Position numbers and translations under genes: made by a program
Part shown: one piece after another, positions 23,992 to 33,532 of the stretch
How positions within the stretch are numbered: the first letter of the stretch is position 1
How the letters are laid out: the number at the start of each line of letters is the position of its first letter
NCBI GenBank assembly: GCA_008501735.1
Contig: QQUF01000036.1
Coordinates: 1-61,891, forward strand
DNA: 61,891 nt
Direction of reading: 5' to 3'
Source: Calditrichota bacterium
GTDB lineage: Bacteria; CLD3
The notes under the pieces: model-generated
Seen by the model: the letters and a program-made list of their open reading frames with translations, nothing else
What the model was told of the DNA's origin: nothing
Databases searched by the model: none

Positions 23992-26784
23992 TTAGAAAAA
24001 ATTCCCCAATTCTTGCCTGAAATGCTCTAAATCATTTGTTTTAATCATTTCCATTGGTAAATCTGCAATGAATTTTCTGCCGTAGTTTTTCTTTGCAATT
24101 CTTGTGTCTGCAACGATTACAATTCCTTTGTCCGTTTTCGAGCGGATTAAACGCCCAAAACCTTGACGGAATTTTACAATGGCTTCCGGTAAGTAATATT
24201 CAGCAAAACTGTTTCCACCTTCATTTGCAATTTTGTCCATTTTCGCTTTTACGATAGGTTCATCAGGAACTTCAAAAGGCAATTTAGCGATAATTACAAT
24301 TGATAAAGTTGTTCCTGAAATGTCAACTCCTTCCCAGAAACTGTCAGTTCCGATTAAAACAGAATTTTCAATTTCGCGGAATCTTGAGACTAACATTGTT
24401 CGATTTCCGTCTTTGCCTTGAACAAGTAAAGTGCGTTTCTGAGACTGCATTTCCTCTTTGAGTCCGTCAGCAAAATAATTCAATTGAGCGTAAGAAGTGC
24501 AAAGAATTAAACAACCTTTGTCCAAAGTTTTCAGAGTTGCCGAAATCATTCTTAAAGTTTCTGAATTAAATTCTTGGAAATTTGGAGGTGGCAAAAATGT
24601 TGGAACAATGAGCTTACAATTTTTTTCAAAATCAAAAGGTGAGTCGTATTTTGAAGTCGCGACTTTTTCAGATAAAACTAAATCAAGTCCGACTCTTTTT
24701 CTAAAATATTCAAACTTTTTGTCTCCCGCAGAAAGTGTTGCGGAAGTGAAAACGAGCGTTTGTAAGTTCTCATAAATATTTTTTTGTAAAAGTTCCGAAA
24801 CGTCCAAAGGAACAGAGAAAAATCTTGTGTCAACGCTGTTTGTTTTGACAGGAAGTTCAAACCAATAAACAAATTCAGGGTCGTAGTTTTCGACTAAAGC
24901 GAGCAGATTTTCAAGAATTGCGATTGATTCTGTTAAGCAGGATTTTAGCTCTTGAAGCAAATCTTCTTTGTCTGTTAAAGTTTCTTCTTTAGTGTCTGAA
25001 ATTATCAAACCAAGCGTTTGCAAAGCATCGTTTAGTGCTGCAACTTCATTTCTCAAAGATTTGTAAGGCTCAAAAACATTTTCCCAAATCGGCGAATTGT
25101 CTTTGTAAGTGAGTTTTACGCCCCATTTTTGATTTTTGTAGTTTGGAACTTCTGCTTGAAGTTCTTTTGTTAAGTCTGAAAAGAAGTTCATTGACTTAAT
25201 TTTTACGCTGTCAACAAGTTTGGAAAGAGAATCGGTTTCGCGAGTGATTAGGGTTTTTGCATCGGACTTTAAATTATTTGAACGCCCAATTTGTGTGCGA
25301 ATACTAACAACTAAACCCGTCTCAAAAGCCTCATTAAAGTGGATTTTGTTTAAAAGGCTTTTGATTGCCCAAACACTCATTTCTGTTCCAAAATATTTGA
25401 TTGCAGTTTTTTCAAAAGAATGTGCTTCGTCGATTATCAAATTTTCGTATTTCCCAAAAACATTGTTTTCGGAAAGCAAATCCGAAAAAAGAAGAGAGTG
25501 GTTTACCAAAACCAGATTTGCGGTTTTTGCTTCGTTTCGGACTCGACTAATGAAGCATTTTTGAGGGTGTTTACAGTTCGCCATATTGCAGTAACCAGAT
25601 TCGGAAGCTAATTTTCCCCAAAGGTTTTTGTAAGCCTCAGAATTGAACGCTTGGTTTTCTGCAATGTCTCCAGTTTTGGTTTCTTCGAACCAGACAAGTA
25701 GTTTTAAAAGCTGTTGTTTATCTTCGGTTGTGAATTTTTTATTTGAAGCGTTTAGAATCGCATTCCACTTTGTCAGGCACAAATAATTGTTTCTTCCTTT
25801 GAGCAAAACTGCTTTGAAAGGAAGTTTGAAGATTCTTTGTAAAGTTGGAATGTCTTTGAAAAATAACTGCTCTTGGAGATTTTTAGTTCTTGTGGAAATC
25901 ACGACTTTTTCAAGTGCTTCTGAATTTTTCATTGTCCAAAAAACAGAAGGAACGAGGTAAGCCATTGATTTTCCTGTTCCAGTTTGAGCTTCTGCAACGA
26001 GAAATCTTGAATCGTTGAAGGCTTCACAAATGTCGTTTACCAAAGAGGCTTGTTCTTCACGGCTTTCAAAATTATCAAATTGTTCAGAGAAAAGTCCGTT
26101 TGGCTGGAAAATTTCAACAATTTTACTTGTTTTAAGAGGTCTTAACCTTCCTGTTTGCCCACTAATCAAAGGCTTTGAATTTTCACCTACAACATTGTTT
26201 GTTTGTGAAAACCCTAAGGTTGATTTTATTGAGTCTTGTCCGATGTGTTTTACTTTTGTGTCTAAAAGTGCTTGGAAGAGTTGTGAAAATTCAGATTCGG
26301 AGTGCATTCCCAGAGCAGATAATTTTTGAGCAAAAGCAATTGGTCGTGCAAAAAGTAACTCTAAAGATTTTTCAAAAACTTCAAACGAATTTTGTGCAAG
26401 ATTTTTATTCGGAAGAAGGTTAAAGGTTTCTGTTAAATCTTCAATTTCATAGGACTGTAAGAATGGATTAGCGATTTTAGTAAGTTCAGAAGAATCCCAA
26501 AAATGAGGAGCTTCTAAGTCTTCGATTAACAACCTTACTTCATTTTCAAGACCGTTTTCAAATGAAAAAATTATTGGGGATTTTCCGATAAGGTCATTCA
26601 AATGTTTTGGAACTTTTCTGAAAACTGCTGAAGTGATTCCTTTGTCAGAGTAGAGGATTTCGCCATTTTCGATTATTGTAAAATCTAATAATTTATTGAA
26701 CTGTCCTTTAAGCCGAGACAAGTGAATTGCAAGAAGAACTTTGGAATTTAATCTATCGAGAATTTCTTTTAACATTTTTGACAA
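23992..26784 (-). CDS. DinG/XPD-family DNA helicase with divergent N-terminal domain
   Basis: 930-residue superfamily 2 helicase. Seen: AQTGTGKSMAYLVP (motif I), LIIDEAHSFEK (DEAH, motif II), four Cys in the region from LLKGRNNYLC to CKHPQKCF consistent with an Fe-S cluster domain, SATLSAGDKKF (motif III), IGTDSFWEGVDISG (motif V) and RQGFGRLIRS (motif VI). The first ~230 residues occupy the place of the DinG 3'-5' exonuclease domain of Firmicutes-type proteins. They contain related-looking pieces (IIFSFENGLENEVRLL), but I do not see the DEDD catalytic acids, so the nuclease is probably lost. The gene begins a three-gene minus-strand set with the cyclase and the repeat protein. Confidence 0.9.
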   Translation of the reverse strand: MSKMLKEILDRLNSKVLLAIHLSRLKGQFNKLLDFTIIENGEILYSDKGITSAVFRKVPKHLNDLIGKSPIIFSFENGLENEVRLLIEDLEAPHFWDSSELTKIANPFLQSYEIEDLTETFNLLPNKNLAQNSFEVFEKSLELLFARPIAFAQKLSALGMHSESEFSQLFQALLDTKVKHIGQDSIKSTLGFSQTNNVVGENSKPLISGQTGRLRPLKTSKIVEIFQPNGLFSEQFDNFESREEQASLVNDICEAFNDSRFLVAEAQTGTGKSMAYLVPSVFWTMKNSEALEKVVISTRTKNLQEQLFFKDIPTLQRIFKLPFKAVLLKGRNNYLCLTKWNAILNASNKKFTTEDKQQLLKLLVWFEETKTGDIAENQAFNSEAYKNLWGKLASESGYCNMANCKHPQKCFISRVRNEAKTANLVLVNHSLLFSDLLSENNVFGKYENLIIDEAHSFEKTAIKYFGTEMSVWAIKSLLNKIHFNEAFETGLVVSIRTQIGRSNNLKSDAKTLITRETDSLSKLVDSVKIKSMNFFSDLTKELQAEVPNYKNQKWGVKLTYKDNSPIWENVFEPYKSLRNEVAALNDALQTLGLIISDTKEETLTDKEDLLQELKSCLTESIAILENLLALVENYDPEFVYWFELPVKTNSVDTRFFSVPLDVSELLQKNIYENLQTLVFTSATLSAGDKKFEYFRKRVGLDLVLSEKVATSKYDSPFDFEKNCKLIVPTFLPPPNFQEFNSETLRMISATLKTLDKGCLILCTSYAQLNYFADGLKEEMQSQKRTLLVQGKDGNRTMLVSRFREIENSVLIGTDSFWEGVDISGTTLSIVIIAKLPFEVPDEPIVKAKMDKIANEGGNSFAEYYLPEAIVKFRQGFGRLIRSKTDKGIVIVADTRIAKKNYGRKFIADLPMEMIKTNDLEHFRQELGNFF

Positions 26785-26906
26785 AATTTAGATTGTTGGT
26801 GAAAGTCAGGTTAAAATAATTTATTTTTTCAAAGTGTTTTCAGATTTTTAAATTTATTTTAAAAGAAACGCAAAATGTAGAGACACAAGGCTTTGCATCT
26901 ATTTTA

Positions 26907-27575
26907 ATGAAAGAGGCAGTTTTGTCAAAAGACCCGTTTTTAACACTTATTTCAAAAATTAAAGCAAAACGTAAAAGATTAATTTCTTATAAATCTTTAG
27001 TTCTTGCAGTTAATGGTTTGCCAAAATGTGGCTCAACAACTTTTTCTAAAAAACTTTGTAAAACTTTAGAAAAAGATGGTATGAAAACTGTTTTGGTTCA
27101 AGTCAACGATTTTCAACTGCCTTACCAAATGCGTTATTCTCCGAATTTATCGGAGCCTAAAAATTATTACAAAAATAATTTCAACTTTTTGATGATTTTT
27201 GAAAAATTAGTAAAGCCAAGTAAAACAGAAAAAGATTATTCTATTGATTTGCCAATTTTTAATACTTTTGCAGAAAGTTATGATACTCGAAAGAAATTTT
27301 ATTTTCCTAAAAATACGGTTTTAATTATTGAAGGTCCTTTTCTTTTGCAGAAGAGCTTTTTGAAAAATTTTGACTACTCGGTTTTCTTGAAAATTTCTGA
27401 AGAAGAGTCTATTAAAAGGTTTAATGCGACTGAAACCGCAATCTTTGGTAAAGAAGTTTATCAAAATTTTGAGAAAATTTACAAACCTGCTCAAGAAATT
27501 TATTTTAAAGAACAAAACCCTGAACAAAATGCAAAAATGGTTATTGAAAATGAAACACTTCAAAATTTTAGTTAG
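26907..27575 (+). CDS. Uridine-kinase-like P-loop protein with altered Walker A
   Basis: 222 residues resembling the uridine kinase / phosphoribulokinase fold. The beta1 strand LAVNG is followed by LPKCGSTTFSKKL, then a conserved-looking VNDFQLPYQMR (the D-x-F segment after the second strand) and a late VLIIEGPFLL (Walker B/IEG as in uridine kinases). The P-loop reads GLPKCGSTT: the invariant Lys of GxxxxGK[ST] is Ser, with a Lys two places earlier. ATP binding may be altered or lost. Forms a plus-strand group with the following HAD gene (8-base gap). Function unknown. Confidence 0.65.
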   Translation: MKEAVLSKDPFLTLISKIKAKRKRLISYKSLVLAVNGLPKCGSTTFSKKLCKTLEKDGMKTVLVQVNDFQLPYQMRYSPNLSEPKNYYKNNFNFLMIFEKLVKPSKTEKDYSIDLPIFNTFAESYDTRKKFYFPKNTVLIIEGPFLLQKSFLKNFDYSVFLKISEEESIKRFNATETAIFGKEVYQNFEKIYKPAQEIYFKEQNPEQNAKMVIENETLQNFS

Positions 27576-27583
27576 GATAAGAT

Positions 27584-28312
27584 TTGAAACAGATTAAAGC
27601 GATTTCTTTTGACTTTTGGGAAACCTTAGTAAGTGGAAAACACAATGCGGTAGGAAGAGTAGAGCATAGACTTAATAAACTAAATGAAATTCTAAGTAAA
27701 TATCGAAACTTTACTATTGAAGAAATTAAGAATGCTTACGACGAAAGTTCAAATATTTTTACAAAAGTTTGGATTAATGATTACAAAACCTTGTGTGCTG
27801 AAGAAAGTATTAAAATAATTCTTGAACTTTTAGAATTAGACATTAGCCAAAAGCATTTTGACGAATTGGTTTATGAATTTGAATATTCTCTTTTAGATTT
27901 TCCACCAAAACTATTTTCAGAATTAGTTGATTTATTGCCGAAATTGAAAGAAAGATTCCCCTTAGCAATAATTTGCGACACAGGTTATTCAAGTGGTAAA
28001 GTTTTACGAGAGTTTTTAGAAAGAGAAAAAGTGTTGTCAAATTTTTCAACTTTTGTTTTTTCTAACGAAGTTTTGTCTTCAAAGCCAAATGCCAAGAATT
28101 ATGAGATTGTTTGTGAGAGCTTTGGGATTCAAACTAATGAACTTCTTCACATTGGAGATAATCAAAGAAGTGACATTGCTGGAATTCAAAATGTTGGTGG
28201 AACAGGATTCCTTTTTGCAGAAACAAATAGAAAGTGGGTTGAAGGCACAACTGCCGAAGTAATTTTGAATTCTTGGAATGAGTTTGAAAGTGCTTTAGAA
28301 AAATACCTTTAG
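27584..28312 (+). CDS. HAD-superfamily hydrolase
   Basis: 242 residues. Motif I is FDFWETL: the nucleophile Asp is present, but the usual general-acid Asp two residues later is Trp, as in a haloacid-dehalogenase-like subgroup. Motif II is ICDTGYS, motif III the Lys in SSKPNAKNYE, and motif IV GDNQRSDIAG. All ligands for Mg and phosphate are therefore present except the general acid. The start is TTG at 27584. It lies 8 bases after the uridine-kinase-like gene and 62 bases before another P-loop protein. Probable small-molecule phosphatase or dehalogenase; substrate unknown. Confidence 0.82.
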   Translation: MKQIKAISFDFWETLVSGKHNAVGRVEHRLNKLNEILSKYRNFTIEEIKNAYDESSNIFTKVWINDYKTLCAEESIKIILELLELDISQKHFDELVYEFEYSLLDFPPKLFSELVDLLPKLKERFPLAIICDTGYSSGKVLREFLEREKVLSNFSTFVFSNEVLSSKPNAKNYEIVCESFGIQTNELLHIGDNQRSDIAGIQNVGGTGFLFAETNRKWVEGTTAEVILNSWNEFESALEKYL

Positions 28313-28374
28313 GAAAAATAAAATAATAGAAATTTTTTATTTTTCATTGTCGTTTGGAGATTTGATAGAAACTA

Positions 28375-28992
28375 ATGGAAAAACGAATGAACCCTAAAAT
28401 CATTCTTGAAGGGACAGAATACACTTTCAAGACTGCAATTTCAATTTTATTAAATGAACACCCAAAAATTGTTGGAGAAAGAAAAATTAGCAGGAATCAT
28501 TCTCCAACTCTTACAACAGAATGGAATGCTTTTACACATTTTGAACAAGGCAAAGGGGTAATTAATTTTTCTGAAGATGAGCTTCAAAAAGCAATTAATC
28601 TTTATAAAACTTGGTTGGAATTGATTAAAGTTCAAAATGATAGATTTTGGGTGATTGATGGATTTCATTTGGCTACAAAGGTTTACCAAAAAATTTACAA
28701 TAGTTTTGATTTTGACATAAAATGGATTGAGGAAAAACTCAAGGAAAGTGAGTTTAAATTAGTTCTTTGTAAGAGAGAAGAAAGCTCATTCCTAAGGGCA
28801 ATTGAGGAAAATGAGAATTTAAATGAGAGAGAAAGGCAAATCAAAATTTCTAATCTTAAAAGAGAACAGGTTACTTTTGAAGAAGAATTTGAAAAGTCAA
28901 CTTTAGAAAAGATTATTGTTGATGTTACACACGGTAATTTTAAAAAATCTTCAAATGAAATCGCAAATTGGATTTTAGAATTTCAAACTTAA
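28375..28992 (+). CDS. Thymidylate-kinase-like protein with deviant P-loop
   Basis: 205 residues. The N-terminal strand and loop read IILEGTEYTFKT, which resembles the EGxxGxGKST P-loop of thymidylate/deoxynucleoside kinases with Phe in place of the Gly before Lys-Thr. WVIDGFHL about 85 residues later looks like a Walker B/DR-type strand, and a Lys/Glu-rich helical lid follows (LCKREESSFLRAI). The Lys and Thr needed for phosphate contact remain, so nucleotide binding is possible. The next Met, at codon 5 (28387), is an alternative start. The family is not recognised with certainty. Confidence 0.6.
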   Translation: MEKRMNPKIILEGTEYTFKTAISILLNEHPKIVGERKISRNHSPTLTTEWNAFTHFEQGKGVINFSEDELQKAINLYKTWLELIKVQNDRFWVIDGFHLATKVYQKIYNSFDFDIKWIEEKLKESEFKLVLCKREESSFLRAIEENENLNERERQIKISNLKREQVTFEEEFEKSTLEKIIVDVTHGNFKKSSNEIANWILEFQT

Positions 28993-29081
28993 ATTCAAAA
29001 AATTCTTAATTCTTTAATTAACATTTATCAATAAAAAAATTCTTTCTTATCTTTCCGAAAATTAAAAATCAGCAGGTCAAA

Positions 29082-30458
29082 ATGTTCGGAAAAATTAGAA
29101 AATTACACTTTGTAGGAATCGGTGGAATCGGAATGTCAGGAATTGCAGAGTTGCTTTTGCAAAGAGGCTACGAAATCAGTGGTTCTGATATGAAACTTTC
29201 GCCAATAACTGAAAGGTTAGTTTCTCTCGGAGCAATAATTTCACAAGGTCATTCACAAGAAAATGTAAAAAATGCTGAAGTCGTTGTTTACTCGTCAGCA
29301 GTCAAAGAAGATAATTCTGAGTTAGTTTGTGCTAGAGAAAATTTCATTCCTACAATAAAAAGAGCAGAAATGCTTGGTGAGTTGATGAGGATGAAATTCG
29401 GGATAGGAGTTGCTGGAACTCACGGAAAAACAACAACTACTTCGATGATGGGAATGATTTTGACTAAAGGTGGATTTGACCCGACAGTAATTGTTGGTGG
29501 AATTTTGAAAAATCTTGGTTCAAACTCGCAAGCTGGCGATAGTCAATACATCGTTGTGGAAGCTGATGAGTTTGACAGAACATTTTTATCTCTAACTCCT
29601 TCGATTGCAATAATTACAACTTTAGAAGCTGAACATTTAGATTGTTACACGGATTTAGATGACATCAAAGGTGCTTTTGTAGAATTTGCAAACAAAGTTC
29701 CTTTTTATGGTTCCGTTATTGCTTGTCTTGATGAACCTTCTGTCCAAGACATTTTACCTCGAATAAAAAAACGAAGAATTACCTACGGAACTTCTGCACA
29801 AGCCGATTACCAAATTGTTAATCCAAAATACGACGGAAATATTTCTGAGTATTTTGTCAAATTTGAAGATAAGATTTTGGGTAAGGTCAAAGTTTCAGTC
29901 CCTGGACTTCACAACATTAAAAATTCACTTGCTGGAATTGTAGCAGCAATTGAATTGGGACTTTCTTTTGAAGATGCGGCTAAAAATCTTGAGTCATTCA
30001 ATGGAGTTATCAGAAGATTCGAGATAAAAGATGAAGTTAATGGAATAACAATTGTTGACGATTACGCTCATCACCCAACAGAAATTGAAGCAACTTTGCT
30101 CGGTGCAAGAAATGGTTGGTCTGATAAACGAATTGTAGGTGTTTTTCAGCCTCATCTTTATTCAAGGACAAGAGATTTTGCCTCAGAATTTGGAAGAGCA
30201 TTTTTGCTTTCAGACGTTTTGGTGGTAACAGACGTTTATCCTGCAAGGGAAAAACCAATTGAAGGAATTACTGGAGAATTGGTTGCTTTGAGAGCAAAAG
30301 AGTATGGACACAAAAAAGTTCATTACATTCAAGACAAAGAAAGTTTACCCAATTTTTTAAGTAACTTTGCAAAAGAAAATGACATTGTAATTACGATGGG
30401 AGCAGGAGACATTTGGAAAGCTGGAATGGGTTTAATTGAAAAATTAAAAGAAAAATAA
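29082..30458 (+). CDS. murC: UDP-N-acetylmuramate--L-alanine ligase MurC
   Basis: 458-residue Mur ligase adding L-Ala to UDP-MurNAc. N-terminal Rossmann domain with HFVGIGGIGMSGIAELL (9-25), central ATPase with GVAGTHGKTTTTSM, EADEFDRTFL, and C-terminal domain with DDYAHHPTEI, all diagnostic of MurC. First gene of the dcw-type run murC-murB-ftsQ-ftsA-(methyltransferase)-ftsZ. Only 6 bases separate it from murB. Confidence 0.97.
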   Translation: MFGKIRKLHFVGIGGIGMSGIAELLLQRGYEISGSDMKLSPITERLVSLGAIISQGHSQENVKNAEVVVYSSAVKEDNSELVCARENFIPTIKRAEMLGELMRMKFGIGVAGTHGKTTTTSMMGMILTKGGFDPTVIVGGILKNLGSNSQAGDSQYIVVEADEFDRTFLSLTPSIAIITTLEAEHLDCYTDLDDIKGAFVEFANKVPFYGSVIACLDEPSVQDILPRIKKRRITYGTSAQADYQIVNPKYDGNISEYFVKFEDKILGKVKVSVPGLHNIKNSLAGIVAAIELGLSFEDAAKNLESFNGVIRRFEIKDEVNGITIVDDYAHHPTEIEATLLGARNGWSDKRIVGVFQPHLYSRTRDFASEFGRAFLLSDVLVVTDVYPAREKPIEGITGELVALRAKEYGHKKVHYIQDKESLPNFLSNFAKENDIVITMGAGDIWKAGMGLIEKLKEK

Positions 30459-30464
30459 CTCTAA

Positions 30465-31394
30465 ATGAATATCGAAAAAGAACTAAAAAAATTCTTTCAA
30501 GGACAAATTCTTAAAAATGAACCTCTAAAAAATCATACTTCTCTTCAAGTTGGTGGTCCAGCGGATTTTTATCTTTATCCAAAAGATGAAAAAGACCTAA
30601 GCAACCTCATCAAATTTATAAATCAAAACAAAGTCCATCATTTCTTTATTGGAACAGGAAGAAATATTTTAATCTCTGATATTGGGATTCGTGGAATAGT
30701 AATTGATTTGAGTAAGACATTTGACAAAATAGAAATTTTAAATCTTGACGAAATTATCTTAAAAGTTGGCTCTGGAGTAACTCTTAAAGAATTGATTGAT
30801 TTTTGCATCGAAAATTCTTTTGGCGGAATGGAAAAAATGTCTGGAATTCCTTCTTCGGTTGGTGGAGCTTACAGAATGAATGCTGGAGCTTTTGGAACAG
30901 AAATAGCTGATTGCACAATTTCTGTAACATTAATGGATAAGTTTGGAGAAGTAAAGACATACCCAAACGAAGAATTAGGATTTGAGTATAGAAAATCTAA
31001 AATTCAGGATATTGTCCTTTACGGAACTTTACAATTTCAAAAATCTAACAGAGTAGAGTTAGAAGAGATCAAAAAAGAAATCCTCAAAAAACGCAATTCA
31101 AAGCAACCTTTAGAATATCCGTCAGCAGGAAGTTTTTTCAAAAAAACAAAAGATGGAATTCCAGCTGGAATTTTAATAGAAAAATGTGGATTAAAAGGCA
31201 AAACAATTGGTGGAGCTTTGGTGACAGAAAAACACGCTAATTTTATTGTTAATGCTGGAAATGCAAAAGCATCTGAAATCTTGGCACTTCTTAGGTTTGT
31301 CCAAACGGAAGTTTACAAAAACTTTGGTGTAAAATTAGAAAACGAAGTAAAATTAATAGGTTTTTCTGATGGAGAACTCGCAGAACCCTACTAA
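30465..31394 (+). CDS. murB: UDP-N-acetylenolpyruvoylglucosamine reductase MurB
   Basis: FAD-dependent reductase making UDP-MurNAc, 309 residues. NHTSLQVGGPADFYLYP opens the FAD domain, IGTGRNILISD is the FAD pyrophosphate loop, and MSGIPSSVGGAYRMNAGAFG is the conserved flavin site. PSAGSFFK carries the catalytic Ser, and the C-terminus has KHANFIVNAGNAKA and the LENEV acid. The compact form without the E. coli insertion indicates a type II MurB. Its 3' end overlaps ftsQ by 26 bases. Confidence 0.97.
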   Translation: MNIEKELKKFFQGQILKNEPLKNHTSLQVGGPADFYLYPKDEKDLSNLIKFINQNKVHHFFIGTGRNILISDIGIRGIVIDLSKTFDKIEILNLDEIILKVGSGVTLKELIDFCIENSFGGMEKMSGIPSSVGGAYRMNAGAFGTEIADCTISVTLMDKFGEVKTYPNEELGFEYRKSKIQDIVLYGTLQFQKSNRVELEEIKKEILKKRNSKQPLEYPSAGSFFKKTKDGIPAGILIEKCGLKGKTIGGALVTEKHANFIVNAGNAKASEILALLRFVQTEVYKNFGVKLENEVKLIGFSDGELAEPY

Positions 31395-32157
31395 AAAATA
31401 TCGTCGACCTTCTGTTAGAATTGCTAGAGTTATAGTTTTTTTAGCGATAATCGGGATTCCTTTTTATTTTGCTTGGGATTGGGTGAAAGAGGGGGAAGTT
31501 TTTGTAGTTGAAAATGTTGTCATTCGTGGGAATAATATTTTTTCTGAGCAGGAACTTTTAGACTCTTTACAGATTCCTATTGGTGAAAAGATGTTTGCAA
31601 TTAACACCGATGATTTTAGAGAGAAGTTGGAAATAAACCCATTTTTTGAAGAAGTTAGTGTTGTCAGAAGTCTTCCCAAAACGATAACAATTATATTACA
31701 AGAAAAGAGTTTTTTAGCTTGGTTTATTAATAAAAATACAAAATACTTAATCGATAAAAATGGTGATGTGTTGCCACAAATTAAGCCAAATCAGATACTT
31801 AACCTTCCTGTAATAAGTTTTGTAAATACTTTACAAAATAATTCTAAAATTGATAGCCTTTCACAAAATAATTATTTACTTTTAGCTGTAAAGTTTTTAC
31901 AAAACGTTAATTTGCGAAAAGATTTCGTTACTGATATTATTTCAGAAGTAAAAATTATTTCAAATGAAAAAATTGAAGTTTACTTAACATCTTCTGATGT
32001 AAAAGTAATCTTTGGAAAAGATGATTTTCAAGAAAAGTTAGAATATCTTAGTTCCTTTCTTAAAGAAATTGATTCGAAAGATAAATTAGATTCTCTTGAA
32101 ATCATTGATTTAAGCTATAAAAATCAAATTATCACTAAAAAATCGCCCCAAAAATAA
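31369..32157 (+). CDS. ftsQ: Cell division protein FtsQ/DivIB
   Basis: 262 residues with a short basic cytoplasmic tail, one transmembrane helix (about 18-37) and a periplasmic POTRA domain (VVENVVIRGNNIFSEQELL, about 47-110). NPFFEEVSVVRSLPKTITI and the following beta-rich domain are typical of FtsQ. It bridges early and late divisome proteins. The start lies inside murB in another frame. Identity also rests on its place between murB and ftsA. Confidence 0.9.
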   Translation: MENSQNPTKKYRRPSVRIARVIVFLAIIGIPFYFAWDWVKEGEVFVVENVVIRGNNIFSEQELLDSLQIPIGEKMFAINTDDFREKLEINPFFEEVSVVRSLPKTITIILQEKSFLAWFINKNTKYLIDKNGDVLPQIKPNQILNLPVISFVNTLQNNSKIDSLSQNNYLLLAVKFLQNVNLRKDFVTDIISEVKIISNEKIEVYLTSSDVKVIFGKDDFQEKLEYLSSFLKEIDSKDKLDSLEIIDLSYKNQIITKKSPQK

Positions 32158-32169
32158 AAAGCTAATTTT

Positions 32170-33531
32170 ATGAAAAAAAATACAATAGTTGGATTAGACA
32201 TAGGAACAACAAAGATTTGTGCAATTGTTGCCGAAGTTTATCCTGAAGGTCCTCCCAAAATCATTGGAATTGGTCATTCTGTTTCAGAAGGCTTACATCA
32301 AGGTGTAGTTGTAAATTTAGAAGCGACAATCAAATCAATTACAAGTGCTGTTAATGAAGCTCAAAATATGGCAGCAGTTGCTGTTACTGATGTTTACGTC
32401 GGAATCGCAGGAGAGCATATTAAAAGTACAAATTCGCCAGGTGTAATTGGTATTTCCAATCCTGATTTAGAAATTAAGAAAAAAGACATAGAAAGAGTTA
32501 TTGAGGCAGCAAGGAATTCTGTTAAACTTCCAAACGACAGGCAAATTATCCATTCCATTCCGCAAACATTTGTAGTTGACGAGCAAACAGGAATTAAAGA
32601 CCCAACAGGAATGTACGGTTCAAGACTCGAAGCAGATGTTCATTTTGTTACAGGAGCAATTACTTACGTTAAAAATCTAGGCAGAAGCGTTGAAAGAGCA
32701 GGTTTGAACGTTAAAGGGTTTGTTCTTGAACCTTTAGCTTCTAGTAATTCAATTCTAACAGATGACGAAAAGAAACTCGGCGTTGTCATTTTGGATATTG
32801 GAGGAGGAACTTCCGATATTGCTATTTTTACAGAAGGTTCGATTAGATTTACAAAAGCAGTTGCCTTAGCAGGTGAAATAGTTACTCAGGACATTTCAAA
32901 AGTGTTAGGTATTTCTTACGACCAAGCTGAATTGGCAAAAAGAAAATTTGGTGTTGCCGACAAGAGGTTAATTACTGAAGATGAATTAATTGAAATTCCA
33001 GGGTTAAACAACAGACCGACAAAAACAATTAGTCGTTACGAACTTGCAATGATTATTGAATCAAGAATGAGAGAGTTATTTGAATTTGCTTTAGAGTCAA
33101 TGAAAACATCATCTTATTTCGATTACTTGCCAGCTGGATTAGTTCTAACTGGAGGAGGTTCTTTACTTTCTGGAATCGAAAATATTGCAAAAGAAATTTT
33201 CAATCTTGATGTTGTAATTGGCAAACCACAAAAGTTTACTGGGCTTTCAGACGTTGCTAAAAGTCCAATTTACGCTACTGGAGTGGGTTTAGTTCTTTAT
33301 GGAAACAGTTTTGAGCAGATCAATCAAAGTTTCAAAAATTTTGATGTTTCTAAAACTCAAGAAACTGTTAATACATCAAAAACAAATACTTCAGCAAAGA
33401 ATCAAAATCTAAATTCAGTCCAAAATAAAGAACCCCAAAAAACTGAAACCAAAAAAGATGACCCAATAGATAAAATGAAAATAGAAGACTTTAAAACTAG
33501 AATGGTAAAATGGTTTCAAGAGTTCTTCTAA
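32170..33531 (+). CDS. ftsA: Cell division protein FtsA
   Basis: Actin-fold membrane tether for FtsZ, 453 residues. Phosphate-1 motif GLDIGTTKICAIV at the N-terminus, the 1C-domain region (GIAGEHIKS and SPGVIGI), VVILDIGGGTSDIAIF (phosphate-2) and VLTGGGSLLSGIE (adenosine motif) are all present. A Ser/Thr/Lys/Asn-rich linker ends in an amphipathic C-terminal helix (FKTRMVKWFQEFF) that would bind the inner membrane. One base separates it from the methyltransferase gene. Confidence 0.97.
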   Translation: MKKNTIVGLDIGTTKICAIVAEVYPEGPPKIIGIGHSVSEGLHQGVVVNLEATIKSITSAVNEAQNMAAVAVTDVYVGIAGEHIKSTNSPGVIGISNPDLEIKKKDIERVIEAARNSVKLPNDRQIIHSIPQTFVVDEQTGIKDPTGMYGSRLEADVHFVTGAITYVKNLGRSVERAGLNVKGFVLEPLASSNSILTDDEKKLGVVILDIGGGTSDIAIFTEGSIRFTKAVALAGEIVTQDISKVLGISYDQAELAKRKFGVADKRLITEDELIEIPGLNNRPTKTISRYELAMIIESRMRELFEFALESMKTSSYFDYLPAGLVLTGGGSLLSGIENIAKEIFNLDVVIGKPQKFTGLSDVAKSPIYATGVGLVLYGNSFEQINQSFKNFDVSKTQETVNTSKTNTSAKNQNLNSVQNKEPQKTETKKDDPIDKMKIEDFKTRMVKWFQEFF

Positions 33532-33532
33532 A

